Source of the DNA: Provencibacterium sp.
GTDB lineage: Bacteria > Bacillota > Clostridia > Oscillospirales > Ruminococcaceae
Direction of reading: 5' to 3'
NCBI GenBank assembly: GCA_022793895.1
Contig: JAAWDS010000010.1
Location: 62,001-126,000, forward strand
DNA length: 64,000 nucleotides
Part shown: positions 28,357 to 36,621 of the stretch, piece by piece
How positions within the stretch are numbered: position 1 is the stretch's first letter
Layout: each line of letters starts with the position of its first letter
The notes under the pieces: generated by a model
Told to the model about the DNA's origin: nothing
Seen by the model: only the letters and a program-made list of their open reading frames with translations
The model's database searches: none
Program-made: the position numbers and the translations under genes

Positions 28357-30018
28357 ATGAAAAAGACCAGAATGCCGGCCGTTCTGCTTGCGGCAGCCCT
28401 GCTGTTCAGCGCCTGCCAGAGCGGGGGCCCGTCCGCATCCTCCAACGCAGCCCCCTCCAGCAGCGCGCCGGCTTCCAGCGCACCCGCCTCTTCCAGCGCG
28501 GCGGAGTCCAGCTCCCAACCGGACGAATCCGGTGCTCCCACACTGGAAGGGGAGCACGAGCTGACGGTTGAGATCTTTGAGCGCGGCGTCGCCGGACAGC
28601 TCCCGGCCGACAAGAGCTTCCACACCGATTGGATCCGGGAGAACTTTGCCAAAGAGCATCCCAATATCAAGCTCAATTACATGCCTGTTCCCCGTGCGCA
28701 GGAGCTGGAAAAGCTGAATATCCTTATGGCCTCCAAGGAAGCGCCGGATATCTGCGTGCTCTACAACACCGAAACGCTTTACAGCTATGTTGATCAGGGC
28801 GGCGTTGCCGAGCTGGGCGAGGCGATTGAAAAATATGGCCCGAACCTTCAGGCCTATCTGGGCGATTCGATGGAATACGGCATCTTTAACGGTAAGCAAT
28901 ATGCCCTTTCCGCCAAGCGCGTGAACCAGGCGAAGCATGGCTCCTACATCCGGAAGGATTGGCTGGATAAGCTGGGGCTCTCGGTTCCCGCCAACATGGA
29001 GGAGTTCCATGAAGCGCTGCTCGCTTTTAAAGAGAAGGATCCCGGCGGATTGGGCAGCGAAACCATCCCCTTCGCCATGAACGCCGATTTCTCCGAATCG
29101 ACCTGGCCGATCTCGCCCATCCTGGATTCCTTCACCGAAGAGATGAGCGACGAAGATTTCTATTGCCTGCCCCGGTATATGTGGCCCGGCGTGAAAGAGG
29201 GCGTCCGCTTTGTGAACCAGCTGTTCAATGAGGGGCTTATCAACGTGGACTTCCCGTTGGACAACGATAAGGCGGTCTATAAAGAGTTGATCGCGCAGGG
29301 GAAGGTGGGCGCCTTCATTAACAATACCGCTTTCCCTCTGGGCAACGGTACCGACGCGGCGATCACCAACCTACAAAAGAACGTCCCCGGCGCGGAGCTG
29401 ATCCCGATGGATCCATTTATCAACGAAGCGCGCGGCGGAAAGACCTGGAAGCAGGTTTATGACCCGACGGGCATCTACATCTTTGTCCCCAGCTTTTCTA
29501 AGAGCGTGGATGCCGCGGTCGTTTATCTCGATTGGATTACGCGCAGCGATAACCTGTTCTTCCTCCACAACGGCGTTGAGGGCGAGCACTATGAAATGAA
29601 GGACGGCATTCCGGTTCCGCTCGTCGTGCCGGATGATAACCCCCGCAAGATGTCCCCCGCTACCATAGATGTTACCCTGACCACCAACGGGCAGGATCTG
29701 GGAGATCCGGAGCTGAACCGGAAGCTGTTCAGCCTTTCCTACACCGATCCGGCGCAGCAAGCGCTTTATGAGCAGGAATATGTGCTTTCCACCAAGGATG
29801 GCTACCTGCTGCCGCGCTTTGACCGCCCGATCCAGTCGCAGCTTAAATACAACAGCGTTTTGAAGAATTTTGAAACCGAGATCCTGGTCAAGTCGGTGAC
29901 GGCTCCTGCCGATCAGTTTGACGCCACCTTTGACGGGCTCATCCAGGAATACCTGACGCTGGGCGCGCAGGAGGTCATTGACGAAAAGCGCGTCGCCTAC
30001 CAGGAAATGAAGGGCTGA
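28357..30018 (+). CDS. Extracellular sugar-binding lipoprotein of the LplA type
   Basis: 553 aa from ATG 28357 (AAAGGAGAG upstream; the track's 28324 precedes the RBS). The lipobox LFSAC puts the lipidated Cys at about residue 20. A Ser/Ala/Pro-rich linker of about 40 residues follows (SSSAPASSAPASSSA), then a large type-1 solute-binding fold containing LNYMPVPRAQELEKLNILMASKEAPDI. Members of this size capture oligosaccharides for LplB/LplC. The ligand is not deducible. Last gene of the operon; two hairpins follow. Confidence 0.9.
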   Translation: MKKTRMPAVLLAAALLFSACQSGGPSASSNAAPSSSAPASSAPASSSAAESSSQPDESGAPTLEGEHELTVEIFERGVAGQLPADKSFHTDWIRENFAKEHPNIKLNYMPVPRAQELEKLNILMASKEAPDICVLYNTETLYSYVDQGGVAELGEAIEKYGPNLQAYLGDSMEYGIFNGKQYALSAKRVNQAKHGSYIRKDWLDKLGLSVPANMEEFHEALLAFKEKDPGGLGSETIPFAMNADFSESTWPISPILDSFTEEMSDEDFYCLPRYMWPGVKEGVRFVNQLFNEGLINVDFPLDNDKAVYKELIAQGKVGAFINNTAFPLGNGTDAAITNLQKNVPGAELIPMDPFINEARGGKTWKQVYDPTGIYIFVPSFSKSVDAAVVYLDWITRSDNLFFLHNGVEGEHYEMKDGIPVPLVVPDDNPRKMSPATIDVTLTTNGQDLGDPELNRKLFSLSYTDPAQQALYEQEYVLSTKDGYLLPRFDRPIQSQLKYNSVLKNFETEILVKSVTAPADQFDATFDGLIQEYLTLGAQEVIDEKRVAYQEMKG

Positions 30019-30044
30019 ACCCTCTAAAAATTGGATAGTCCTCC

Positions 30045-30079
30045 GGACAGGCTGCTTCCCTTGGGGGAGCAGCCTGTCC
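30045..30079 (+). terminator. Hairpin after the solute-binding protein
   Basis: GGACAGGCTGCTTCCC / GGGGAGCAGCCTGTCC, 16 bp with one G-T, 3-nt loop, no clear T-run; may protect the 3' end of the mRNA. Confidence 0.5.
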
Positions 30080-30122
30080 ATATCCCGGCCAAACGGCAGG
30101 CGAGAGGCTGCCCATGAACAGA

Positions 30123-30156
30123 TCCGTTCCTTTGAGCATTTGGAACGGGATTTTTT
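30123..30156 (+). terminator. Intrinsic terminator of the transporter operon
   Basis: TCCGTTCC (30123-30130) / GGAACGGGA (30142-30150) with an 11-nt loop, followed by TTTTTT. Confidence 0.7.
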
Positions 30157-30429
30157 GGGGGAGATAGAGACAAGCCGCTGAAAAAGCAGAAGTTTTCTTA
30201 CAAGTTTTTGCAGCGGGGAAAGGAAAAAAGTGATAAAATAGAAGGGGATCAACGGAAATGCGGGAAAAGGCTGTAGGAAATCGGAAGACGGTAAAAATTT
30301 GAGCCTACAGCAGCCGCGGGGCTTCGTCTGTAGATATATGGGGATGGATGCTAAACGGCCTGCGCGGCGCCGGCATTGTGCGGCTGGCGGGAATTAAGAC
30401 GGGGAAATTTTCTCAGGAGGTGCAGTCAA

Positions 30430-31359
30430 TTGAGATGTTTTGAGAGCGGGCTGCTGGACGGGTTCCGCCTGCGGGTGGCTGAGAAGCAGCTGGGGGTCTA
30501 TGGGATTCATCTTTATAAGGAGGGCTATGCGCCGCTCCAATTCCGGTTCCGGAGCGATGACCGGACACACCTTTTCTCCGGCTCCAAGGCGTTTACCTCG
30601 GTGGCGGTGGGGATCGCTATCGGGGAGGGGCGGATTTCTATGGCGGACGCCGTTCTCTCCTTCTTCCCTGAATTTGCGGGGGAGGCAGCGCAGGGGGCGG
30701 AGAAGATAACCGTGCGCGACCTGCTGCAAATGCGGGCCGGGCATGGCGGTATGCTGTATACCACCCATGAGCAGAGCCAATATACGGGAGGGGACTGGGC
30801 AAAGCGGTTTTTGTCGATGCCGGCAGTCCATCCGGCCGGTACCCGGTTCCTGTATGATAACGGATGCAGCTATATGCTTTCGCGCGTTTTAGAGAAAGCG
30901 ACGGGGGAGACGCTCAAGGAGTATCTGGTCCCCCGGCTGTTCGATCCGCTGGGCATCCCGAACCCGCAATGGCATACCTGCCCGGACGGGCACACCTTGG
31001 GAGCGACGGGCCTGTTCCTTTCGACGGAGGAGTTTTCCCGGCTGGGACGGCTGCTGCTTTTCCAGGGGGAATGGGAAGGGAAAGAGCTTGTGCCTGCGGA
31101 TTACATCCGGCAGGCGGCCGAGGATACCGTTACGGTCGAAGGCTTCGGCGATCCGGAAAACCAAGCAGGTTACGGCTATCAGCTCTGGGGCTGCACCTGC
31201 GGGAACGCCTACCGCGCAGATGGAAAGTTCGGACAGTATTCGGTGGTCTTTCCGCAGCAGCGCGCCGTTGTCACCATAACGGCTCACAATGAAGGGGTTG
31301 CCAACGATATCCTACGCGCGATTTATGACGAGGTAATCCCGCGCCTGCCCGATTGCTGA
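30430..31359 (+). CDS. Class C beta-lactamase-like serine hydrolase
   Basis: 309 aa if started at TTG 30430, nine bases after AGGAGG; the track's TTG at 30376 has no RBS. The serine-lysine motif is SGSK in HLFSGSKAFTS (about residue 50), the second motif YDN lies in RFLYDNGCSYML (about 145), and DGKFGQ near residue 270 takes the place of KTG/HxG. The fold covers AmpC-type beta-lactamases, D,D-peptidases and esterases. No signal peptide is visible, so a cytoplasmic esterase or amidase acting on an imported compound is more likely than antibiotic resistance. It follows the transporter operon on the same strand but behind a terminator, so the link is only by proximity. Confidence 0.8.
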   Translation: MRCFESGLLDGFRLRVAEKQLGVYGIHLYKEGYAPLQFRFRSDDRTHLFSGSKAFTSVAVGIAIGEGRISMADAVLSFFPEFAGEAAQGAEKITVRDLLQMRAGHGGMLYTTHEQSQYTGGDWAKRFLSMPAVHPAGTRFLYDNGCSYMLSRVLEKATGETLKEYLVPRLFDPLGIPNPQWHTCPDGHTLGATGLFLSTEEFSRLGRLLLFQGEWEGKELVPADYIRQAAEDTVTVEGFGDPENQAGYGYQLWGCTCGNAYRADGKFGQYSVVFPQQRAVVTITAHNEGVANDILRAIYDEVIPRLPDC

Positions 31360-31825
31360 GATTGTAAGGTTCCCTAAGGATGGGACGCGATCGGCATGCC
31401 CGGCAAAAACAGAGTCCGATCTCCTGTTGTAGACAGTGAAGGGCGCGTCTGGACGTTGGTTTATAAACGATACGTCCAGACGGGGCTTTGGCGAAGTGGG
31501 GAAGGGAATATCAAACGGAACCCCACAGCGTTTGGAGCGTCTGTTTCCAGCGGAGTCTGATCGGGGAGGCCAGCATAATGCAACAGAAAGCCGCCCTGCG
31601 CGCGGGGGGAGCGCCCTGGCGCCTCCTGGCCGCAGGCAGATTTCCGGCGTGGGCTATCATTAACCAACAGCTACAGAAGGCGAAAAACGATATGGCCTCC
31701 AGCGCCAAGGAGTGGAAGACTCCGGACGATAGAACTGCCGCCGGTAGCGGTCGCCCGGATGCAAAATTATTATAATACCCTCGCTGTAAAGGATAAATGA
31801 AAGGGTCAAACCCCAAAAATGGACA
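31360..31825. other. Gene-poor stretch with an 11-bp inverted repeat
   Basis: CGTCTGGACGT (31446-31456) / ACGTCCAGACG (31472-31482) is a perfect inverted repeat around an AT-rich core. A 65-codon frame from ATG 31578 behind GGGAGG has no recognisable features and is not called. TATTATAATA near 31767-31776 could be a -10 box without a partner. Confidence 0.4.
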
Positions 31826-31863
31826 GCAAAAAACCCCGCAAACACGCATGTTTACGAGGTTTT
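31826..31863 (-). terminator. Terminator of tRNA-Ser(GGA)
   Basis: On the minus strand AAAACCTCGTAAACA pairs with TGTTTGCGGGGTTTT (two G-T pairs) around a 4-nt loop, then TTTTTTG. Confidence 0.8.
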
Positions 31864-31867
31864 CTTT

Positions 31868-31960
31868 TGGCGGAGAAGGAGGGATTCGAACCCTCGAGGA
31901 GTTTTTGGCCCCTACACGATTTCCAGTCGTGCGCCCTCGACCAAGCTAGGCGACTTCTCC
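31868..31960 (-). tRNA. tRNA-Ser, anticodon GGA
   Basis: Minus strand begins GGAGAAGTCGCC and ends CTTCTCC-G-CCA with CCA encoded. Anticodon stem CACGA/TCGTG encloses CTGGAAA, so the anticodon is GGA. Long variable arm typical of class II serine tRNAs, and GGTTCGAATCC T-loop. Reads UCC/UCU codons. Confidence 0.96.
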
Positions 31961-32003
31961 AAACGATGGGATAAAAATATACCAGCGCTTATCACGCCTA
32001 ACT

Positions 32004-32032
32004 AGTATACCCGATTCGTGAGAAAAAATCAA
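32004..32032 (-). promoter_or_regulatory. Promoter of tRNA-Ser(GGA)
   Basis: Minus strand TTGATT (32027-32032), 17-nt spacer, TATACT (32004-32009), 44 nt before the tRNA. Confidence 0.8.
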
Positions 32033-32041
32033 TCCCTATTT

Positions 32042-32767
32042 TCAAATTTTATCCTTTTCCGCCGCAAAATGTTCGAGCAGGCGGCTCGCGCTACAGGCGG
32101 CCAATTCTAATGTGCGTACCGGTTCGGCAATGTCCCAAAGATAGTGCGCATCAGAATTGGTGATCACCTGGCAGCCGGCAATTTTTCCCCGGTTTTCTTC
32201 CTCCGCTAAAAAACGCTCCGGCTCTTTGACCTCCACGACGGTAAAGCCGCACTCCGGCGGCAGAAAGCCCAGGTTGGAGAGCGCGCTGTAAGCGCTCTTG
32301 TCCACATGGGCGGGAAAAGCAAAGCCGCCGTATTTGCGCGCAAGAAGGGGAGCCTCGGCGATCGGAATGGTCGAAGCATTGATGAGCAGCCGGGGCTCCG
32401 ATCGGAGTACGGCGTCGTTCTCATCCATCACCCACTGTTCCCCGAAGATTTCCGGCCGGTTCTCAATGGCAGGAACGCGGCTGTATACCTCTTCATCAAA
32501 CGCCATGGCCGCCTCCAATTCGGGGAACAGACAGACCACGTGGATTTCTTCCGCCGTGCACAGCTCCATCCCAGCGATCGCCAAAATACCGCTGCGGCGG
32601 GCAACCTCTAAAAAAGCCGGACAGTTTTTACAACTGTTGTGATCGGTTAAAGCAACAACCTGCAACCCGTTGAGGATCGCCATGTTGATCATGTTGTTCG
32701 GCGTCATGTCCGCGTCGCCGCAAGGGGAGAGGCAGGAGTGCATGTGCAGGTCATAGCTAAGTTTCAT
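32042..32767 (-). CDS. PHP-domain metal-dependent phosphoesterase
   Basis: 241 aa, almost entirely one PHP domain. The metal-binding motifs are in order: DLHMHS (residues 6-11), TDHN (about 41), GMELCTAEEIHV (about 66-77), FPAHVDK (about 152) and NSDAHYLWD (about 203). Relatives hydrolyse 3',5'-nucleoside bisphosphates or oligonucleotides (RNase AM/TrpH type). It is the last gene of a five-gene minus-strand unit and overlaps the DRTGG gene by 11 nt. PHP genes occur next to HsfB-like Fe-S proteins in many Clostridia, which implies a conserved but unexplained partnership. Confidence 0.88.
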   Translation of the reverse strand: MKLSYDLHMHSCLSPCGDADMTPNNMINMAILNGLQVVALTDHNSCKNCPAFLEVARRSGILAIAGMELCTAEEIHVVCLFPELEAAMAFDEEVYSRVPAIENRPEIFGEQWVMDENDAVLRSEPRLLINASTIPIAEAPLLARKYGGFAFPAHVDKSAYSALSNLGFLPPECGFTVVEVKEPERFLAEEENRGKIAGCQVITNSDAHYLWDIAEPVRTLELAACSASRLLEHFAAEKDKI

Positions 32768-33104
32768 CGCCGGTTACCTTCCCGATCGCGACCGCCGTAT
32801 CATAAACCGGGCGTTCGCTGAAGAGCAGCACAACCTCTTGCTCGCGCGCCTTCTGGCGGGTCGCTTCGTCAATGGCCATCCCCTCGGCAATTACAACGCA
32901 GCTCAAATCGCAGAGCACCGCCACCGCTATCGCATTGAGGTTCGCCATGACCGTTACCCACACGCCGCCCGCCGGCGCGCGGCCCATCACAATCGAAAGC
33001 AGGTCGCAGCAGTAGACCCCGCCGCTGATTTCCCTGGAAAGGCCGTCGCCGCCTTCTATTACCGTTAAACCAAGCTCCCGCGCCATCTCCTCCACCGTTT
33101 TCAT
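32757..33104 (-). CDS. DRTGG-domain protein (second of the operon)
   Basis: 115 aa, small alpha/beta protein. The segment GGVYCCDLLSIVMGRAPAGGVWVTVMANLNAIAVA matches the DRTGG-like fold seen as stand-alone proteins in hydrogenase-associated loci. The family is named after a motif often bordering CBS domains; its ligand here is unknown. Its start shares one base with the HsfB-like stop and its end overlaps the PHP gene, so it is translationally coupled on both sides. Distant paralogue of the first gene of the operon. Confidence 0.75.
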   Translation of the reverse strand: MKTVEEMARELGLTVIEGGDGLSREISGGVYCCDLLSIVMGRAPAGGVWVTVMANLNAIAVAVLCDLSCVVIAEGMAIDEATRQKAREQEVVLLFSERPVYDTAVAIGKVTGDET

Positions 33105-34402
33105 TACTTCACGCCCTCCTTCTCGTTCGCCGCGTCCCGCCGGGCGGCGTCCTCCGCCAACGTCGCCAGGTTTTCTTTGATGCGGAAGATGCAGTCGTCC
33201 GCTGCCGCGAAGCCGCGCACGATATCCTCCGCCAACGCCCGGCAGGTGGGCGCGCCGCAGGAACCGCAGTCTAAGCCCGGCAGGCTGTCCTCCAGCTCCT
33301 GCATGCGCCGCATCTTCTCCATGGCGGCGGAAAGGTTGGAATCCAGCTCCATGACCGGCTCATAATCGATAACGCTGTCGTATTTGACCGCCCGCGGAAC
33401 CTCGTCCTCAATGTGGTTGCAGCTAACCGGACGGTATTTGCGGATGCGCTTGAGCTTCGCTTTGGCTACATAGGGGTTTTCGACGTTGAGAACGCCGCCG
33501 ACGCACCCGGCGCTGCATGCGTTGAGCTCGACAAAGTCCAGATCGGTAAACTTATCGTCCTCCAGATCCTCCAGCACCTTGATGACGTTTTCAATCCCGT
33601 CCGCCGCAAGATACCGGTCGTTGAGCAGCGCGGCCGCTTCGCCGCCTGAGGATCCCCAGCCCATCCCCATCCGGCCGGCGGAAGACTGCTCCGCCGTGAC
33701 CGAGACCTCTTTCATCAGGCGGATGAGCTTCGGGTATACGTCCCGAATGGCCAGAACGCCATCCACCGCCGACTGCTTGGAGCCGAGCGGGCGTTTGACC
33801 GCCGTCACCTTGGCCGGGCAGGGAGAGATAAAGAACACCCCAATCTCTTCGGGTGTGCGTCCCGTCCGCTCCACCGCCTCTTTTTTGGCCATGCGCGCCG
33901 CGACCTCGATGGGCGCGCGCAGCGGCAGAATGTTCGGGATAAGTTCGGGAAAGCGCACCCGGATGAGCCGCAGCACTGCCGGACAGGCCGAGGAGATCAC
34001 CGGCCGCTGCAACATCCCGCTGCTCATCAGGCGGCGGGTGGAATCGGAAACGATCTCGGCGGCGCGCGCCACCTCGAACACCTCGTTGAAGCCGAGCATA
34101 TGCAGCGCTTCCAACAGAATATCGACGTCATCCAGATTGTTGAACTGCCCGTAAAGCGCGGGGGCGGGCAGCGCGATTCTATAAGGAAAGCTCTCCATGC
34201 TCTCCAGCGGATCGAAAATCGCCTGTTTCGCGTGATGCGGGCAAATGCGGATACATTCCCCACAGTCGATGCAGCGCTCTTTAATAATCTTTGCCTTCCC
34301 ATCCCGCACCCGGATCGCCTCGGTCGGGCAGCGCTTGACACAGTGGGTGCAGCCCTTGCAGGCATCCCGATCCAACGTTACCGAGTGGAAATATTCCGCC
34401 AT
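33104..34402 (-). CDS. HsfB-like iron-sulfur protein related to [FeFe]-hydrogenase large subunit
   Basis: 432 aa. N-terminal double 4Fe-4S ferredoxin domain (CKGCTHCVKRCP, CIDCGECIRICP; residues 15-55). The middle is a hydrogenase large-subunit fold with degenerate H-cluster loops: SSACPAV for L1, SPCPAKV for L2 and NACSAGCVGG for L3. The four cysteines are kept but the surrounding residues are not those of catalytic hydrogenases. A C-terminal Fe-S domain (PGLDCGSCGAPTCRALAEDI, about 378-397) follows, as in HsfB. Related proteins are thought to sense redox state or H2 rather than make it. RBS GGAAAGGAAGGA. Operon with the ATPase, two DRTGG proteins and a PHP phosphoesterase. Confidence 0.85.
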   Translation of the reverse strand: MAEYFHSVTLDRDACKGCTHCVKRCPTEAIRVRDGKAKIIKERCIDCGECIRICPHHAKQAIFDPLESMESFPYRIALPAPALYGQFNNLDDVDILLEALHMLGFNEVFEVARAAEIVSDSTRRLMSSGMLQRPVISSACPAVLRLIRVRFPELIPNILPLRAPIEVAARMAKKEAVERTGRTPEEIGVFFISPCPAKVTAVKRPLGSKQSAVDGVLAIRDVYPKLIRLMKEVSVTAEQSSAGRMGMGWGSSGGEAAALLNDRYLAADGIENVIKVLEDLEDDKFTDLDFVELNACSAGCVGGVLNVENPYVAKAKLKRIRKYRPVSCNHIEDEVPRAVKYDSVIDYEPVMELDSNLSAAMEKMRRMQELEDSLPGLDCGSCGAPTCRALAEDIVRGFAAADDCIFRIKENLATLAEDAARRDAANEKEGVK

Positions 34403-34514
34403 GGTCCTGATCCTTCCTTTCCCAGCCGCCCCGCCGGCCCGGCAGGGCCGGATTCCTGTCTAAAGGGAGAGGGGCGTAAAAATCCGCTCTGCGCGGCAGG
34501 GAGCGCCTTTGGCT

Positions 34515-34955
34515 TTACGCGGGGTTGCGTACCGTCATGCTCACGGTCGTGCCGACGCCCGGCGTGCTTTCCAAGCGCATCTCATCGGTATATTTCTTCA
34601 TGTTGGGCAGGCCCATCCCTGCGCCGAAGCCCAGGTTGCGCACCTCTTCGGGCGCGGTGGAATAGCCGGCCTGCATGGCCAGATTGATATCCTTAATTCC
34701 CGGTCCGCGGTCGGCCAGCACCATTTCTACCCGGTCGGGATGGATCTCAACGGTGATTTCTCCGCCCTGGGCATGGATCACCATGTTGATTTCGCCCTCA
34801 TACATCGCAATGGCGACCCGCCGGACAACGTCCGGATGGATCCCCAGCTTTTTCAGCGTTTTTTTAACGGCGCTCGACGCCTCGCCCGCCCGCGTAAAAT
34901 CGTCGGGAGGCACGGTATAGCGCAGCTTCACCGGCTCAGCCACTAGACATTGCAC
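34515..34955 (-). CDS. Anti-sigma-factor-like GHKL ATPase (RsbW/SpoIIAB-like)
   Basis: 146 aa single HATPase_c domain with N-box YEGEINMVIHA, G1 box LADRGPGIKD and G2 box GFGAGMGLPNMKKY. Such small kinases phosphorylate anti-sigma antagonists or act as switch proteins; no sigma factor is nearby. Its start overlaps the first DRTGG gene by 13 nt. A related GHKL ATPase lies in the hydrogenase operon at 39.8 kb. It probably transmits the state sensed by the HsfB-like protein. Partner unknown. Confidence 0.85.
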   Translation of the reverse strand: MQCLVAEPVKLRYTVPPDDFTRAGEASSAVKKTLKKLGIHPDVVRRVAIAMYEGEINMVIHAQGGEITVEIHPDRVEMVLADRGPGIKDINLAMQAGYSTAPEEVRNLGFGAGMGLPNMKKYTDEMRLESTPGVGTTVSMTVRNPA

Positions 34956-35293
34956 CCGCCTTTCAGCCCGTTTTCATAGAGCAGCCCGCAGGCGGTAAAC
35001 ATGCGGAATTCGGTGCTCATCATGACGATCGAGCGCTCTTCGGCCAGCGCAATCATCTGTGCGTCCGGCTGCTTGCCGCGCACAAAGACGATGCACACCA
35101 TGTCCATCATCTCGGCGGTGCGGATGACCTGGGAATTGACCAGCCCGGTCAGAAGGACCGATTGATCCTTGACATAGGCCAGAACGTCGCTCATCATGTC
35201 GCTCCCGCAGGCGGTATGTACCTCGCGGTCAAGGAATTCCTCCCCACAGTAGATTTTCGCTTTTAATATGTTGTGGATATCCCGGACGTTCAT
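34943..35293 (-). CDS. DRTGG-domain protein (first of the operon)
   Basis: 116 aa from ATG 35293 behind GGGGAGG; the track's TTG at 35311 lies before it. Begins MNVRDIHNILKAKIYCGEEFLDREV and has SDVLAYVKDQSVLLTGLVNSQVIRTAEMMDM, the pattern of DRTGG proteins. First gene after a good promoter, followed by a 13-nt overlap with the ATPase. Likely a regulatory ligand-binding subunit; the ligand is not known. Confidence 0.8.
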   Translation of the reverse strand: MNVRDIHNILKAKIYCGEEFLDREVHTACGSDMMSDVLAYVKDQSVLLTGLVNSQVIRTAEMMDMVCIVFVRGKQPDAQMIALAEERSIVMMSTEFRMFTACGLLYENGLKGGCNV

Positions 35294-35348
35294 GCTTCGA
35301 AGCCTCCCCAACCTGTTTTGTTAAAATCAAACTTGATTATCTGGGTGT

Positions 35349-35377
35349 ATTATAACATTTTTAGTGGGTACGCTCAA
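35349..35377 (-). promoter_or_regulatory. Promoter of the DRTGG/HsfB/PHP operon
   Basis: Minus strand TTGAGC (35372-35377), 17-nt spacer, perfect TATAAT (35349-35354). Confidence 0.82.
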
Positions 35378-35460
35378 GAGGGGAAGGGCGTTTCGGAAGA
35401 ATTTGTTAAGGGGCGCCAAAAGCCGGCCGTCTGTTTTTAGAGATTCCACTCCTCTTCTTT

Positions 35461-36348
35461 CTATGAAAATAAGCTGAGCTGGGCCGCATATCCCTGCTGA
35501 TAGGCGCGGATGATCTCCGGCATTTGGTAGAGCAGCCCCAGTCGGCTGCACGCGGCGGTAAAGGACCTCCAGAGCCTGTCCGCCTGCGGCACGGCGCAGT
35601 AGTACCGCCCTCCATACCGGCTCTCGTAACGAGCCGCCAGCCCCTTGCCTGGGAAATATTCCTCCAGCTTTTGGTAGAACCATTCCCGCTGTCCGGCGCG
35701 CATCGTCATGCCGAGGGCCGGATAGACGAAGCGGGCCCCGCAGGCGGCGGCCCGCCGCAGCAGTTCGAGAACATCCGCCTCGTTGTCCTCCAAAAAGGGG
35801 AGCACCGGCATAAGCAAAACGCCGCAGAAGACGCCCGCCTTCGCCAGCTTTTCCAGCGCCATAAAGCGTTCGGAGGGCGGCGGGGCGCCCGGCTCGATTT
35901 TGGCGGCCAGCGCATCGCTGGTGCAGGTAATCGTGAGCTTTACCAGCACCGGCGCACGTTCGCGGATCGACTGCAAAATATCGGTATCCCGCGTCACCAG
36001 CGTCCCTTTGGTGGCAATGGCCGCGCCGAAGCCGTAGGCGTCCAGCAGTTCGAGCGCATGCCGGGTAAGCTGTTCCTTCGCTTCGAACGGGTTATAAGGG
36101 TCGCTCATCGATCCCGTTGCCACCACGCCGGTTTTCACCTTCCGGCGCAGATCGTCCCGGATAATCCGCAGCGCGTCCGCCTTAGCGCGTACCCGGCCGA
36201 AATCCTCGATGCGGTAGCAGTCGCTGCGGCTGTCGCAGTAAATGCACCCATGGCAGCAGCCGCGGTAGATATTCATCGTATAATCCGAACCGAACCATTC
36301 GCTGGTTTGGTTGCGGGTGACAATGGTTTTAGCTGGGATAAGCTCCAT
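35461..36348 (-). CDS. SPL-family radical SAM protein
   Basis: 295 aa with the radical SAM cluster CxxxCxxC in RGCCHGCIYC (about residues 30-38). The context is that of the spore photoproduct lyase-like family: TGVVATGSMSDPYNPFEAKEQLTR and VLVKLTITCTSDALAAKIEPGAPPPSERFMALEKL. The family includes DNA photolesion lyases, but most short members (about 290 aa) have no known substrate. The SPL-specific hydrogen-donor cysteine cannot be placed with certainty. RBS GGGGGG before the ATG. Stands between the redox operon and a tRNA-Ser gene, apparently monocistronic. Confidence 0.85.
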   Translation of the reverse strand: MELIPAKTIVTRNQTSEWFGSDYTMNIYRGCCHGCIYCDSRSDCYRIEDFGRVRAKADALRIIRDDLRRKVKTGVVATGSMSDPYNPFEAKEQLTRHALELLDAYGFGAAIATKGTLVTRDTDILQSIRERAPVLVKLTITCTSDALAAKIEPGAPPPSERFMALEKLAKAGVFCGVLLMPVLPFLEDNEADVLELLRRAAACGARFVYPALGMTMRAGQREWFYQKLEEYFPGKGLAARYESRYGGRYYCAVPQADRLWRSFTAACSRLGLLYQMPEIIRAYQQGYAAQLSLFS

Positions 36349-36413
36349 TCTGACACCCCCCTAAGGAAAATCGCGGTTTCCTCCCCCAAGCCGCACAGGC
36401 GGCAGATTTCGGG

Positions 36414-36450
36414 ATAGAAAAATGGCGATCGATGGTTTCCATCGATCGCC
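36414..36450 (-). terminator. Terminator of tRNA-Ser(CGA)
   Basis: GGCGATCGATGG / CCATCGATCGCC, perfect 12-bp stem with 3-nt loop, followed on the minus strand by ATTTTTC. Confidence 0.88.
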
Positions 36451-36456
36451 GGTTTT

Positions 36457-36547
36457 TGGCGGAGCGGGTGGGATTCGAACCCACGGGACCCGTAAAGGCC
36501 CAACTGATTTCGAGTCAGTCCCGTTATGACCACTTCGATACCGCTCC
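36457..36547 (-). tRNA. tRNA-Ser, anticodon CGA
   Basis: Minus strand GGAGCGGTATCGAAGTGG ... CCGCTCC-G-CCA, CCA encoded. Anticodon stem ACTGA/TCAGT with loop CTCGAAA gives CGA, reading UCG. Long variable arm and GGTTCGAATCC T-loop. Confidence 0.96.
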
Positions 36548-36592
36548 CTATAAATCCTCTCCGCCCGGTAAGTCCAGGCAAGATTCTTTAGT

Positions 36593-36621
36593 ATTATAGC
36601 AGGTTCCGCTGCGGTTTGCAA
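36593..36621 (-). promoter_or_regulatory. Promoter of tRNA-Ser(CGA)
   Basis: Minus strand TTGCAA (36616-36621), 17-nt spacer, perfect TATAAT (36593-36598). Confidence 0.85.

Larger units (their letters stand above)
30019..30429 (+). other. Gene-free stretch after the transporter operon
   Basis: Holds a stable hairpin and a T-tailed terminator (separate entries) and an A-rich stretch with TGATAAAAT near 30230 that may contain a -10 box for the serine hydrolase. No gene is seen. Confidence 0.55.

Noticed and set aside
30430-31359. Beta-lactam resistance gene
   Set aside because: Only the general class C fold is seen; no signal peptide and a changed third motif, so an esterase or amidase is as likely.
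31578-31775. 65-codon frame with GGGAGG upstream
   Set aside because: No homology, hydrophobic segment or signal visible; a single RBS-like string is not enough.
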